The notes under the pieces: model-generated
Told to the model about the DNA's origin: nothing
What the model saw: the letters and a program-made list of their open reading frames with translations, nothing else
Database searches by the model: none
Source of the DNA: Geodermatophilus ruber
Lineage (GTDB): Bacteria; Actinomycetota; Actinomycetes; Mycobacteriales; Geodermatophilaceae
Assembly: GCF_900114385.1 (NCBI RefSeq)
Contig: NZ_FOSW01000019.1
Location: 1-64,000, forward strand
DNA: 64,000 nt
Direction: 5' to 3'
Translations under genes and position numbers: made by a program
Part shown: positions 19,338 through 30,643 of the stretch, in pieces
How the letters are laid out: each line of letters begins with the position of its first letter
Position numbering within the stretch: position 1 is the first letter of the stretch

Positions 19338-20035
19338 CGGGTCACCGCCTCGGCCGGCGCGGGGCGGCCGGCCAGGTCGGCGGGGCGGCGCAGGCGGGCC
19401 GCGCCGTGCACCAGGTCGGGCCGGACGGCGAGCACCGCGCCGAGCACCGCCACGGTGATCGCCGCCTCGCCGAGCCCGATGAGCACGTGCACCCCCACCA
19501 TCGCCGCGGCGACCGTGCCCAGCGGCACGTCGGCGATCGCGCCGAGGGCGAACAGCAGGACGAACACCAGCGCGGCCACCGGCACCGACAGGAACGCGCC
19601 GACCCCGGCGGCGGTCAGGACCCCGCCCCGGGTGCGGGGCAGCACGGCGCTCAGCAGCCGGAAGACGCCGTAACCGACGACGATGGCGACCACGCCCAGC
19701 AGCGTCACGTTGGTGCCGAGCGCGGTCAGGCCTCCGTCGGCGAACAGCAGGGCCTGCACGAGCAGGACGACGGTCATGCACAGCACCGCCGTCCAGGGCC
19801 CGACGAGGACCGCGGTCAGCACCCCGCCCATGAGGTGCCCGCTGGTGCCCGCGCCGACGGGGAAGTTGACCATCTGCACGGCGAAGACGAAGGCCGCGGT
19901 GAGGCCGGCCATGGGCGCGGTGCGCTCGTCCAGCTCGCGCCGCGCGCCGCGCAGGGCGAGGGCCACGGCGCCCGCCGCGGCGGCGCCGGTGGCCAGCGAC
20001 GTCGGGGCGTCGAGGAACCCGTCGGGGACGTGCAC
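19334..20035 (-). CDS. cbiM: Cobalt/nickel ECF transporter substrate-binding membrane protein
   Basis: 233 residues beginning MHVPDGFLDAPTS. In CbiM/NikM the N-terminal Met-His and following residues coordinate the ion directly, which fixes the GTG at 20035 as the start (AGGAGG ribosome site 5 bases upstream). About seven membrane segments follow, with QMVNFPVGAGTSGHLMGG, the conserved second metal-site region. First gene of cbiM-PDGLE-cbiQ-cbiO. The control region carries Nur-like boxes and no cobalamin riboswitch. Confidence 0.92.
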   Translation of the reverse strand: MHVPDGFLDAPTSLATGAAAAGAVALALRGARRELDERTAPMAGLTAAFVFAVQMVNFPVGAGTSGHLMGGVLTAVLVGPWTAVLCMTVVLLVQALLFADGGLTALGTNVTLLGVVAIVVGYGVFRLLSAVLPRTRGGVLTAAGVGAFLSVPVAALVFVLLFALGAIADVPLGTVAAAMVGVHVLIGLGEAAITVAVLGAVLAVRPDLVHGAARLRRPADLAGRPAPAEAVTR

Positions 20036-20084
20036 GCTGCCTCCTCGGAAAGGCGTGTCGGTGCCGGGGGCACGTTCGCCCGCG

Positions 20085-20090
20085 ACCTTA
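20085..20090 (-). promoter_or_regulatory. Possible -10 box of the cbiM operon
   Basis: TAAGGT on the minus strand lies directly downstream of the Nur-like boxes. No good -35 is found 17 bases upstream. A repressor bound at 20091-20124 would cover the -35 region. Confidence 0.35.
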
Positions 20091-20124
20091 TTGCAAACGC
20101 CCTGCAGGTGCCCATCCCTTGCAA
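20091..20124 (-). promoter_or_regulatory. Two abutting Nur-like operators upstream of cbiM
   Basis: On the minus strand the tandem 17-mers are TTGCAAGGGATGGGCAC (20124-20108) and CTGCAGGGCGTTTGCAA (20107-20091). Each resembles the Streptomyces Nur box, TTGCAA-N5-TTGCAA, with one perfect half-site apiece. Nur is the nickel-responsive Fur-family repressor. The two sites abut without a gap and sit immediately upstream of the candidate -10. The assignment is from pattern only. Confidence 0.5.
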
Positions 20125-20209
20125 CAAAGCCGCTCCCGCTGTGACGGCGGCCACCCCCGTGGGCTCCGCAACACGGATGGAACACGGGCGCCGGACACGC
20201 GGGCCGGAG

Positions 20210-20248
20210 TTCACCGTCCGGAAACAGCAGCGTGCTGCCAGGTGAAAC
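20210..20248 (+). promoter_or_regulatory. GlnR-like box upstream of amtB
   Basis: TTCAC-N6-GAAAC at 20210-20225 matches the GlnR a/b half-site pattern (GTNAC-N6-GAAAC) at nine of ten scored positions. A weaker second pair (GTGCT ... GAAAC, 20232-20248) follows with one base of extra spacing. amtB-glnK-glnD is a known GlnR target in Streptomyces, and the site lies about 145 bases before the amtB start. Confidence 0.45.
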
Positions 20249-20390
20249 AGGGCGACGGCACTGTCAACGGCACGTCGCCCGCCGGAGAGTCCGCCGGGGA
20301 GCGCCGGACCCACCCAGCTCAGCCCGGCGCACCTGCGCGCGGGCGCCTCGATGCGGCCGACCGGCCCACGACCCACCTCAGGAGGTTGCC

Positions 20391-22084
<1,694 letters not shown>

Positions 22085-22145
22085 CGGAAGAACCCCCTTG
22101 CCCCCCACCCCTCGCACGCTCGGGGCGGGACCCCGCAAGGGGGCC
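22085..22145 (+). repeat. Dispersed intergenic hairpin repeat, copy 4
   Basis: Begins at the glnK stop. The outer arms CCCCCTTGC and GCAAGGGGG pair perfectly around CACCCCTCGCACGCTCGGGG. It lies between glnK and glnD, where the hairpin could attenuate or stabilise the transcript. Confidence 0.75.
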
Positions 22146-22229
22146 GAACGACCGTCGGCCGGGGAGGTGGGGCGACCTGCCACCCCGGCCGACACCGTTC
22201 CGAGGATCGATCCGTCTCGAGGGGGATGC

Positions 22230-24605
22230 GTGCTGGACACCGAGTCGCTGCCTGCGCTGTCGCGGGCGCGACGGGGCGAGGTCCTCGACGAGTGGCTCGC
22301 CGGCCTGCTGGCCGACGCGGTGGCGGGCACGCCCCCGCCCCGCAGCCGTCGGGGAGCGGAGCCGCCGCGCACCGGCACCGACGGGGTCGCGCTGGTGGCA
22401 GTCGGCAGCCTGGGACGCGGCGAGCTCCCGCCGTACGGGGACCTGGACCTGGTGCTCGTCCACGACGGCCGGCCGGAGATCGCGGCGATCGCCGATGCCG
22501 TCTGGTACCCGATCTGGGACGCCGGGCTGCGGCTGGACCACTCGGTGCGCACCGTCCCCGAGGCCGTCGGGGTCGCCTCGACCGACGTCAAGGCCGGCCT
22601 GGGGCTGCTCGACGCCCGCTTCGTGGCCGGCGACGCCGGCCTCGCCGCGGCGCTGCGCACCGCCACCCGGGGGAGCTGGCGGCAGTCGGCGTCCCGGCTG
22701 CTGCCCCAGCTGCGGGACCTGCGCCGCGGGCGTGCCCGGCAGGTCGGCGAGCTCGCGTTCCTCCTCGAGCCCGATCTGAAGGAGGCCTACGGCGGGCTCC
22801 GCGAGGGACAGGTGCTGCGCGGGGTGGCCGCCGCGCAGCTGGCCGACGAGCCGCCGGCGGAGGCGGAAGCGGCCTACACCCTCCTGCTCGACGTCCGGGA
22901 CGAGCTGCGCCGGCGCTCGGGCCGGCCGACCGACGTGTTCGTCCGCCAGGAGCAGCGGCCGGTGGCGATCACCCTCGGGCTGGCCGACGAGGACACCCTG
23001 TTGCGTGAGGTGAGCCTGGCCGGCCGGCGGCTGGCCTTCGTCGCCGACGAGACCTGGCGGCGGGTGGAGGCCGCGCTGGTCCGCCGGCCGCGCGGCCGGT
23101 ACCGGCGGGTGCGCCGTGAGCCGCTGGCCGAGGGCGTGGTGCGGCAGGGCGGGGAGGTGGTGCTCGCCCGCGACGCCACCCCGGCGACCGACCCCGGCCT
23201 GGTGCTGCGCGGCGCCGCGGCCGCCGCCCGGGCCGACCTGCTGCTCTCCCCGTACACGCTCAAGGTCCTCGCGGTGCACTCCCCGCCGGTGCCCGAGCCC
23301 TGGCCCTCGGAGGTGCGCTGGTCCTTCCTCCGGCTGCTGGCCAGCGGCCGCTCGGCCGTGCCCGTGCTGGAGCAGCTGGACCAGGAGGGGCTGCTGGCGC
23401 GGCTGCTGCCCGAGTGGGACCGGGTGCGCTCGCTGCCCCAGCGCCACCCGTGGCACCGGTACACGGTCGACCGGCACCTCGTGGAGGCAGCCACGGCCGC
23501 GGCCGAGCTGACGCGGGACGTCGACCGGCCCGACCTGCTGCTGGTCGGGGCGCTGCTGCACGACATCGGCAAGGGCTGGCCGGGCGACCACAGCGAGGTG
23601 GGGGAGGCGATCGGGGCCGCGATCGCCACCCGGATGGGCTTCTCCGCGCCGGACGTGGCGACCGTCGCCGCCATGGTGCGCCACCACCTGCTCCTGCCCG
23701 ACACCGCGACGCGCCGGGACATCGACGACCCGGCCACCGTCGACCGGGTCGCGGCCACCATCGGGCACGACCCGGCGCTGCTGCAGCTGCTGCACGCCCT
23801 GGCGCAGGCCGACGGCGCGGCGACGAGCACCTCGGCCTGGTCGCCGTGGAAGGCGCACCTGGTGGCCGCCCTCGTCGCCCGGGTCCAGGGAAGGCTGGGG
23901 GCGGTGCCCACGCACGAGCCCGGGCCGGTGCTGCACCCGGCCGCGCCGCAGGTCAGCACGGCCCCGATGGACCTGCCCGGCGCCCCGGGCGGGGTGACGG
24001 TCGGCATCGAGGACGTCGCCGACGGCCAGCAGATCACCATCGGCGCCCCCGACCGTCCCGGCCTGTTCAGCGCCCTGGCGGGGGTGCTCGCGCTCAACCA
24101 GCTCGACGTCCGCGCGGCGAAGATCAACGTCGCGGGCGGTTCGGCGGTCGCGGTCTTCGCCGTCCGCCCTCGGTTCGGCCGCGCGCCGGTGCCGACGATC
24201 CTGGCCGACGCCGTCCGGGCCGCGCTGGAGGGCACCCTGCCGCTGGCAGCCCGGCTGCGGCAGCGGGAGGCCGACTACCGCCAGGACGACTCCCGCGCGG
24301 CCCCGCCCCGGATCTCGTGGCACGACGGCGAGGCCAGCGGCGAGGAGACCGGCATCGTCGAGGTCCGGGCCGGCGACCGCGCCGGGCTGCTGTACCGGCT
24401 GACCGCGGCCCTGGCCGCCGAGGGCCTGGACGTCACCTCGGCGCGGATCGAGACCCTCGGCGCCGACGCCGCCGACCACTTCTACGTCTCCGACCCCTCG
24501 GGGACGCCGATCGACGCCGAGCAGCGGGCGCGGGTCGAGGCCGCCCTGGTGGCCGCCACCCGCGGGGCGGTGCCGGACCCCACGCCGGGGAACACACCGC
24601 GCTGA
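22230..24605 (+). CDS. glnD: PII uridylyl/adenylyltransferase GlnD
   Basis: 791 residues from the GTG at 22230 (GAGGGGG ribosome site). The nucleotidyltransferase motif ALVAVGSLGRGELPPYGDLD is followed by an HD hydrolase domain (LLVGALLHDIGKGWPGDHSE). Two ACT domains bind glutamine (GAPDRPGLFSALAGVL and RAGDRAGLLYRLTAAL). In actinobacteria the enzyme adenylylates and de-adenylylates PII according to glutamine level. It is the third gene of amtB-glnK-glnD. An in-frame start at 22098 falls inside the dispersed repeat and is less likely. Confidence 0.95.
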   Translation: MLDTESLPALSRARRGEVLDEWLAGLLADAVAGTPPPRSRRGAEPPRTGTDGVALVAVGSLGRGELPPYGDLDLVLVHDGRPEIAAIADAVWYPIWDAGLRLDHSVRTVPEAVGVASTDVKAGLGLLDARFVAGDAGLAAALRTATRGSWRQSASRLLPQLRDLRRGRARQVGELAFLLEPDLKEAYGGLREGQVLRGVAAAQLADEPPAEAEAAYTLLLDVRDELRRRSGRPTDVFVRQEQRPVAITLGLADEDTLLREVSLAGRRLAFVADETWRRVEAALVRRPRGRYRRVRREPLAEGVVRQGGEVVLARDATPATDPGLVLRGAAAAARADLLLSPYTLKVLAVHSPPVPEPWPSEVRWSFLRLLASGRSAVPVLEQLDQEGLLARLLPEWDRVRSLPQRHPWHRYTVDRHLVEAATAAAELTRDVDRPDLLLVGALLHDIGKGWPGDHSEVGEAIGAAIATRMGFSAPDVATVAAMVRHHLLLPDTATRRDIDDPATVDRVAATIGHDPALLQLLHALAQADGAATSTSAWSPWKAHLVAALVARVQGRLGAVPTHEPGPVLHPAAPQVSTAPMDLPGAPGGVTVGIEDVADGQQITIGAPDRPGLFSALAGVLALNQLDVRAAKINVAGGSAVAVFAVRPRFGRAPVPTILADAVRAALEGTLPLAARLRQREADYRQDDSRAAPPRISWHDGEASGEETGIVEVRAGDRAGLLYRLTAALAAEGLDVTSARIETLGADAADHFYVSDPSGTPIDAEQRARVEAALVAATRGAVPDPTPGNTPR

Positions 24606-24690
24606 GGTCCCCGGTTCTGTCGGTACCCCGTGCCACGGTCGGTCGGGAGTGGGACGGAAGAGTCCCACGCCGACGGTGGGAGGAGTACGC

Positions 24691-24909
24691 ATGAGCGACC
24701 GGTCCTTCGAGATCGCAGCGGCCGAGGGCCGGGTGTGGCCCTGCCCGGCGTGCGGGGACGATCGCGGGTTCGTGCAGCCCCCGTGCCTCGACGGGCACAC
24801 CGAGGACGGCGGGGAGTGCCCCGAGTGGGCGTGCGCGGACTGCGGCACGGCGGTGGTCTCCGGTGCGCCGGTCGCCGTGGTCGCGGTGCCGGCCAGCCGC
24901 GCGGCCTGA
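24691..24909 (+). CDS. Small zinc-ribbon-like protein of unknown function
   Basis: 72 residues from the ATG at 24691, with GGGAGGAG 7 bases upstream. Two cysteine pairs, CPACGDDRG and CADCG, plus CLDGH and ECPEWAC, suggest a metal-bound knuckle. The tail is hydrophobic Ala/Val. Not a family I can name. It sits alone between glnD and ffh. Confidence 0.65.
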   Translation: MSDRSFEIAAAEGRVWPCPACGDDRGFVQPPCLDGHTEDGGECPEWACADCGTAVVSGAPVAVVAVPASRAA

Positions 24910-25052
24910 GTCGCGGATCGGCCCCTGCGGCCGCCACCTCGTTACGCTGGACGGAGGAGGCGCGACGGCCCCGGGATGGTCCGGGTGTCGGTGCCGTGTC
25001 GTCGGTCGGACGGACCGGCGGGCCGCGCCCGCGAGACTGCCGAGGACGTGTT

Positions 25053-26629
<1,577 letters not shown>

Positions 26630-26633
<4 letters not shown>

Positions 26634-27715
26634 CCGCGCCGGCGCTGCACCTCGCCGGCGTCGTGCTCCCCGAGGGGGAGCACCGCGACCTGTGGGTGCG
26701 CGGCGGGCGGATCACCTTCGACCCGGTCCCCGGCGCCGAGACGGTCAGCCGCGGCGGCTGGCTGGTCCCCGGCCTGGTCGACGCGCACTGCCACGTCGGC
26801 ATCGGCTTCGGCGGCGTCCACGTCGAGGACCTGCCGGGGTTGCGCGAGCAGCTCCTGGCCGAGCGGGCCGCGGGGGTGCTCGCCGTGCGCGACTGCGGGT
26901 CGCCGGTCGACACCCGCGCGCTCGACGACGAGCCGGACCTGCCGCGCGTCGTGCGGGCCGGCCGGCACATCGCCCGCACCCGCCGCTACATCCCGGGCCT
27001 GGCGGTCGAGCGGGAGCCGGCGGAGCTGGTCGAGGAGGTGCGGGTGCAGGCCCGTCGCGGCGACGGCTGGGTGAAGCTGGTCGGCGACTGGATCGACCGC
27101 GGGATCGGCGACCTGGCCCCGGAGTGGCCGGCCGACGTGCTCGCCGCCGCCATCGCCGCCGCGCACGAGGAGGGCGCCCGGGTCACCGCGCACACCTTCG
27201 GCACCGATGCGCTGCCCGACCTGATCCGGGCCGGCATCGACTGCATCGAGCACGGCACCGGCCTGACCGAGGAACTCATCGGGGAGATGGTCGCCCGGGG
27301 CACGGCGGTCGTCCCGACCCTGGTCAACGTGGCGAACTTCCCCGGCTTCGCCACGGCGGGGGAGGCGAGGTTCCCCGCCTACGCGAGCACGATGCGGCGG
27401 CTGTACGCGTCGTCGGGGGCGGTCGTGCGGGCGGCGTTCGAGGCCGGAGTGCCGGTGTTCGCCGGCACCGACGCCGGCGGCGGGATCGCCCACGGCCGCA
27501 TCGCCGAGGAGGTGCGCGCGCTGGCCGGGGCCGGCCTCCCGACCGAGGCGGCCGTGGCCGCGGGCTCGTGGGCGGCGCGCAGCTGGCTCGGGCTGCCGGG
27601 CATCGAGGAGGGCGCGCCGGCCGACCTCGTGGTCTACGACGCCGACCCGCGCAAGGACCTGGACACCCTCGCCCGCCCGCGCTGCACGGTGCTCCGCGGG
27701 GTGGCGGTCAGCTAG
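26630..27715 (+). CDS. Amidohydrolase-family metal-dependent hydrolase
   Basis: 361 residues with the imidazolonepropionase/AtzF-like amidohydrolase pattern: VPGLVDAHCHVG (HxH metal ligands), RYIPGL, VKLVGDWID with the bridging Lys, VTAHTFG, CIEHGTG and FAGTDAGGGIAHGR with the catalytic Asp, then the C-terminal beta-sandwich GAPADLVVYDADP. Substrate unknown. The ATG overlaps the ffh stop, so it is translated with SRP by coupling. That pairing is seen in many actinobacteria and need not imply a shared role. Confidence 0.88.
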
Positions 27716-28968
27716 CTCGCCGGGGCGCCGAGCTCGAGGGTGACCTCGGTGCCCTGACCGGGTGAGGACAGCCGCAGCGCGCCCCCGGAGCCCTCCGCGG
27801 TGCGGCGGGCGATGTCGAGCCCCAGGCCGGTCGAACCGCCGCCGCTGTGCCCCCGGTCCACGGCGTCGGCGTCCAGGCCCGGTCCGTCGTCGGCCACGGT
27901 GACCGCGGCGCCGCCGTCGGGGCGGGGCCGGACGGCAACCCGCAAGCCGGTGCCCTCGGGCGTGTGGGCGAAGACGTTGCCCAGCAGGGCGTCCACCGCC
28001 GCGCCGAGGTCCGTGGCGGCGACGCGCACCGGCAGCGGCCCCGCGGCCAGGTCGACGGTGACCGCCCGCTGCTCCTCCTCGGCCAGCACCGCCCAGAAGC
28101 GGACCCGCGCATCCACCACGGCGACGGCGTCGCAGCCGGCCCCCAGGCCCTCCCGGACGGTGCGCCGCGCCTCGGAGATCACCTCGTCGACGCCCCGGCT
28201 GAGCGCGTCGACGTCGCCGAGCAGCCGCTCCCGCTCGGTGGGTGGCAGCGCCTCGACGTCCAACCGGAGGGCGGTCAGCGGGGTGCGCAGGCGGTGCGCG
28301 AGGTCCGCGGCGGCCTCCCGCTCCGCGACCAGCAGCTCGCCGATGCGCCCCGCCAGCCGGTTGACCGCCGCCCCGACCTCCCGCACCTCCGGCGGGCCGG
28401 CGGGGGTGGCGCGGGCGGAGAGGTCGCCGCTGCCGAGCCGGTGCGCCGTCGTGGCCAGGTCGGTGACCGGGCGGGTGAGGGAGCGGGCCAGCCGGTCGGC
28501 GATGAGCATCGCGAGGACCAGCAGGGCGGCGCCGAGCCCGGCGAGCACCAGCCAGGTCCGGGTCACCCCGGCGCGCAGCTCGGACTGCGGGACGAACACC
28601 TCGATGACCGCGGTCCCCTCCTCGCCGCGCCGGACCGGCTGCAGGAGGTACCTGCCCTCCTCGGTCGCGCGCTCCTGCGCGCCGGAGGGTGCCGGGTCGT
28701 CGCCCAGCACGCCCGCAGCACCGAGCCACTGCCCGTCGCTCCAGCGCACCGCCACGGTGCGGCCATCCTGGATCCCGACCAGGTCGGCGGCCACCTCGTC
28801 ACGCTCGTCGAGGCCGACGGAGGGGATGAACACCTGCAGCTGCGCCTGCGCCGCGTCCAGTGCCCGGGACTCGGCCACGCGGGCCACCAGCGCCGCCGCG
28901 GGCAGGAGGAAGGCCAGCAGCACGATCGACGTGGTCGCGGCCACCAGCAGGGTGATCTGGCGCCTCAC
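27712..28968 (-). CDS. Two-component sensor histidine kinase
   Basis: 418 residues from the GTG at 28968, overlapping the response regulator stop (GTGA). Layout: membrane segment (about residues 8-28), external sensor domain to ~165, second membrane segment (VLAGLGAALLVLAMLIADRL), HAMP, DHp with DLAHRLRTPLTALRLDVE (phospho-His), and an ATPase domain with LLGNVFAHTPEG (N box), VADDGPGLD (G1) and GLGLDIARR (G2). The stimulus is unknown. The divergent secreted protein at 29.8 kb is a natural candidate target or accessory. Confidence 0.92.
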   Translation of the reverse strand: MRRQITLLVAATTSIVLLAFLLPAAALVARVAESRALDAAQAQLQVFIPSVGLDERDEVAADLVGIQDGRTVAVRWSDGQWLGAAGVLGDDPAPSGAQERATEEGRYLLQPVRRGEEGTAVIEVFVPQSELRAGVTRTWLVLAGLGAALLVLAMLIADRLARSLTRPVTDLATTAHRLGSGDLSARATPAGPPEVREVGAAVNRLAGRIGELLVAEREAAADLAHRLRTPLTALRLDVEALPPTERERLLGDVDALSRGVDEVISEARRTVREGLGAGCDAVAVVDARVRFWAVLAEEEQRAVTVDLAAGPLPVRVAATDLGAAVDALLGNVFAHTPEGTGLRVAVRPRPDGGAAVTVADDGPGLDADAVDRGHSGGGSTGLGLDIARRTAEGSGGALRLSSPGQGTEVTLELGAPAS

Positions 28969-29657
28969 GGCTCGGGCTCGGGCTCGGCCAGGCGCACGCC
29001 GACCCCGCGGACGGTCTGCAGCAGCCCCGGTGCGGCGGCGGACTCGCCGAGCTTGCGGCGCAGCCACGACAGGTGGACGTCGACGGTCTTGTCCGACCCG
29101 CCGTAGGGCAGCTGCCACACCTCGACGAGCAGCTCCCGCTTGGACACCACGGCGCCGGCCCGGGCGGCCAGGTAGGCCAGCAGGTCGAACTCCTTGGGGG
29201 AGAGCTCGACCGGCGCGCCGGCGAGGGTGACCCGGCGGCTGCGCGGGTCGACGGTCAGCTCGCCGACCGTCACCGGTGCGGGGCCCCCGTCGACCCCGGC
29301 GGCGCGCCGGAGCACCGCGCGGATGCGCGCCTCCAGCTGCCCGGCCGAGAAGGGTTTGACCACGTAGTCGTCCGCACCGGCGTCCAGGGCCTGCACCACG
29401 CTGCCGTCGTCGTCCCGGGCGGTGGCGACGATGACCGGCACGGCCGACACCGCCCGCAGCATCCGGAGCAGTTCGCTGCCGTCGAGGTCGGGCAGGCCGA
29501 GGTCGAGGACGACGAGGTCGGGGCGTTCCTCCACCGCCTGCCGGAGCCCGGCCAGCGCGGTGCCGGCCGAGCTCACCGCATGACCGCGCTCGCGCAGCGC
29601 CCGGATCAGGGCGGTGCGGATGCGCTCGTCGTCCTCCACGACCAGGAGCTGGGCCAC
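28965..29657 (-). CDS. OmpR-family response regulator
   Basis: 230 residues. Receiver: VVEDDERIRTAL acidic pair, LVVLDLGLPDLDG phospho-Asp, VIVATARDD and DDYVVKPFSAGQ with the conserved Lys. Winged-helix DNA-binding domain: LSPKEFDLLAYLAAR, KRELLVEVW and DVHLSWLRRKLGE. First gene of the pair with the kinase. GTG at 29657 lies 6 bases after TAGCGT, so it is probably leaderless. Confidence 0.94.
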   Translation of the reverse strand: MAQLLVVEDDERIRTALIRALRERGHAVSSAGTALAGLRQAVEERPDLVVLDLGLPDLDGSELLRMLRAVSAVPVIVATARDDDGSVVQALDAGADDYVVKPFSAGQLEARIRAVLRRAAGVDGGPAPVTVGELTVDPRSRRVTLAGAPVELSPKEFDLLAYLAARAGAVVSKRELLVEVWQLPYGGSDKTVDVHLSWLRRKLGESAAAPGLLQTVRGVGVRLAEPEPEP

Positions 29658-29663
29658 GGCGGG

Positions 29664-29669
29664 ACGCTA
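29664..29669 (-). promoter_or_regulatory. -10 box of a probable leaderless promoter (response regulator)
   Basis: TAGCGT on the minus strand ends 6 bases before the response-regulator GTG at 29657. The divergent secreted-protein gene starts 113 bases away, so the control region is shared. Confidence 0.4.
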
Positions 29670-29781
29670 GCGCCGTCGGGGCCGATCCCGAGGGCTCCCC
29701 ACCCCTGGGGGATGAGATCCGCGTCCGCCCTTGTCACCGTCTTGGTGTGGTCTTAACCGCGTCGCCAGCAGGGTCTGCCCC

Positions 29782-30483
29782 ATGAAGCGAACCGTTGCAT
29801 TCGGAGCACTCTGGACCGCCTCGGCGGCCGCGGCCGTCGGGCTCGGCTTCCTCGCCGTGTCCTTCGTCGACGCCGACGCCGCACCCGGCACCGTGCCGGC
29901 CGCGGCCAGCACGTCCGCGTCCGCCCCGACCGAGGACGGATCGGCTGCGGCGCCGACGGCCACGCCCGCGCCGCCGCCCGCCGCCGTGGTGGTCCCGGAG
30001 GAGTACGCCACCGTCGGCGGCACGGTGTACGCCTCCTGCGCGGGCGGTGTCCTGCAGGTGGCCGCGGCCCCCGCCGCCGGCTGGTGGCTCGACGACCAGG
30101 ACCAGCGTGGTGAGGTCGAGTTCGAGAGCCCCACCCAGAAGGTCGAGGTGCACGTCGCCTGCGCCGGCGACGTCCCGTCGTTCGTCGACGAGGGCGTGCG
30201 CTCGGACGACAACAAGCGGGAGGACTCCAGCTCCTCCTCGTCGCACAGCTCCGGCCCGGCGTCCACGGCCGGCTCGGCCCCGGTCGACGACTCCGCCGGC
30301 CGCGTCGGCGGTGGGCACGGCTCCGACGACCCGCCCGGTGACGACTCCGCGGGCCGCGTCGGCGGTGGGCACGGTTCCGACGACCCGCCCGGTGACGACT
30401 CCGCGGGCCGCGTCGGCGGTGGGCACGGTTCCGACGACCCGCCCGGGGACGACTCCGCGGGCCGCGTCGGCGACGACGACTGA
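29782..30483 (+). CDS. Secreted or anchored protein with tandem acidic repeats, unknown function
   Basis: 233 residues from the ATG at 29782. A basic N-terminus and hydrophobic stretch ([20 protein letters not shown]) form a signal peptide or anchor. An Ala/Thr/Pro-rich linker leads to a small domain with two cysteines ([27 protein letters not shown]). The C-terminal third is a Ser/Asp-rich tract and three exact 18-residue units ([18 protein letters not shown]) plus a partial fourth. I do not recognise the family. It is divergent from the two-component system, a common layout for a regulated or sensed envelope protein. Confidence 0.8.
   Translation: MKRTVAFGALWTASAAAAVGLGFLAVSFVDADAAPGTVPAAASTSASAPTEDGSAAAPTATPAPPPAAVVVPEEYATVGGTVYASCAGGVLQVAAAPAAGWWLDDQDQRGEVEFESPTQKVEVHVACAGDVPSFVDEGVRSDDNKREDSSSSSSHSSGPASTAGSAPVDDSAGRVGGGHGSDDPPGDDSAGRVGGGHGSDDPPGDDSAGRVGGGHGSDDPPGDDSAGRVGDDD
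30286..30477 (+). repeat. Three 54-bp tandem repeats plus partial fourth
   Basis: Units at 30286-30339, 30340-30393 and 30394-30447 are nearly identical, with a 30-base partial copy following. All are in frame at the C-terminus of the secreted protein. Synonymous differences are few, pointing to recent expansion. Confidence 0.9.
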
Positions 30484-30507
30484 CTCCTGTCCTGCACCCC
30501 CCCGGCC

Positions 30508-30545
30508 CACCGCCGGGCTCGCCCCCCGGGCCGAGCCCGGCGGTG
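30508..30545 (+). terminator. Hairpin after the repeat-bearing secreted protein gene
   Basis: Perfect 14-bp arms (30508-30521 with 30532-30545) and a 10-base GC loop, 25 bases past the stop. No U tract. Confidence 0.6.
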
Positions 30546-30643
30546 CCGCGAGCGGGGCCGCCGGCCCCCCGAACGGCGCCACGGACACGCTCGGCGCGGG
30601 TCCGGGAGGGCACGTGGCGGCGGTCGTCGTCCGGAGGACGACA

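Noticed and set aside
20036..20390. Cobalamin riboswitch before cbiM
   Set aside because: No B12-box-like GCCACTG core or extended structure is found in the 355-base gap. The visible signals are Nur-like and GlnR-like boxes.
30286..30477. Direct repeats resembling a CRISPR array
   Set aside because: The 54-bp units are head-to-tail with no spacers and lie in frame inside a protein gene; no cas genes are present.
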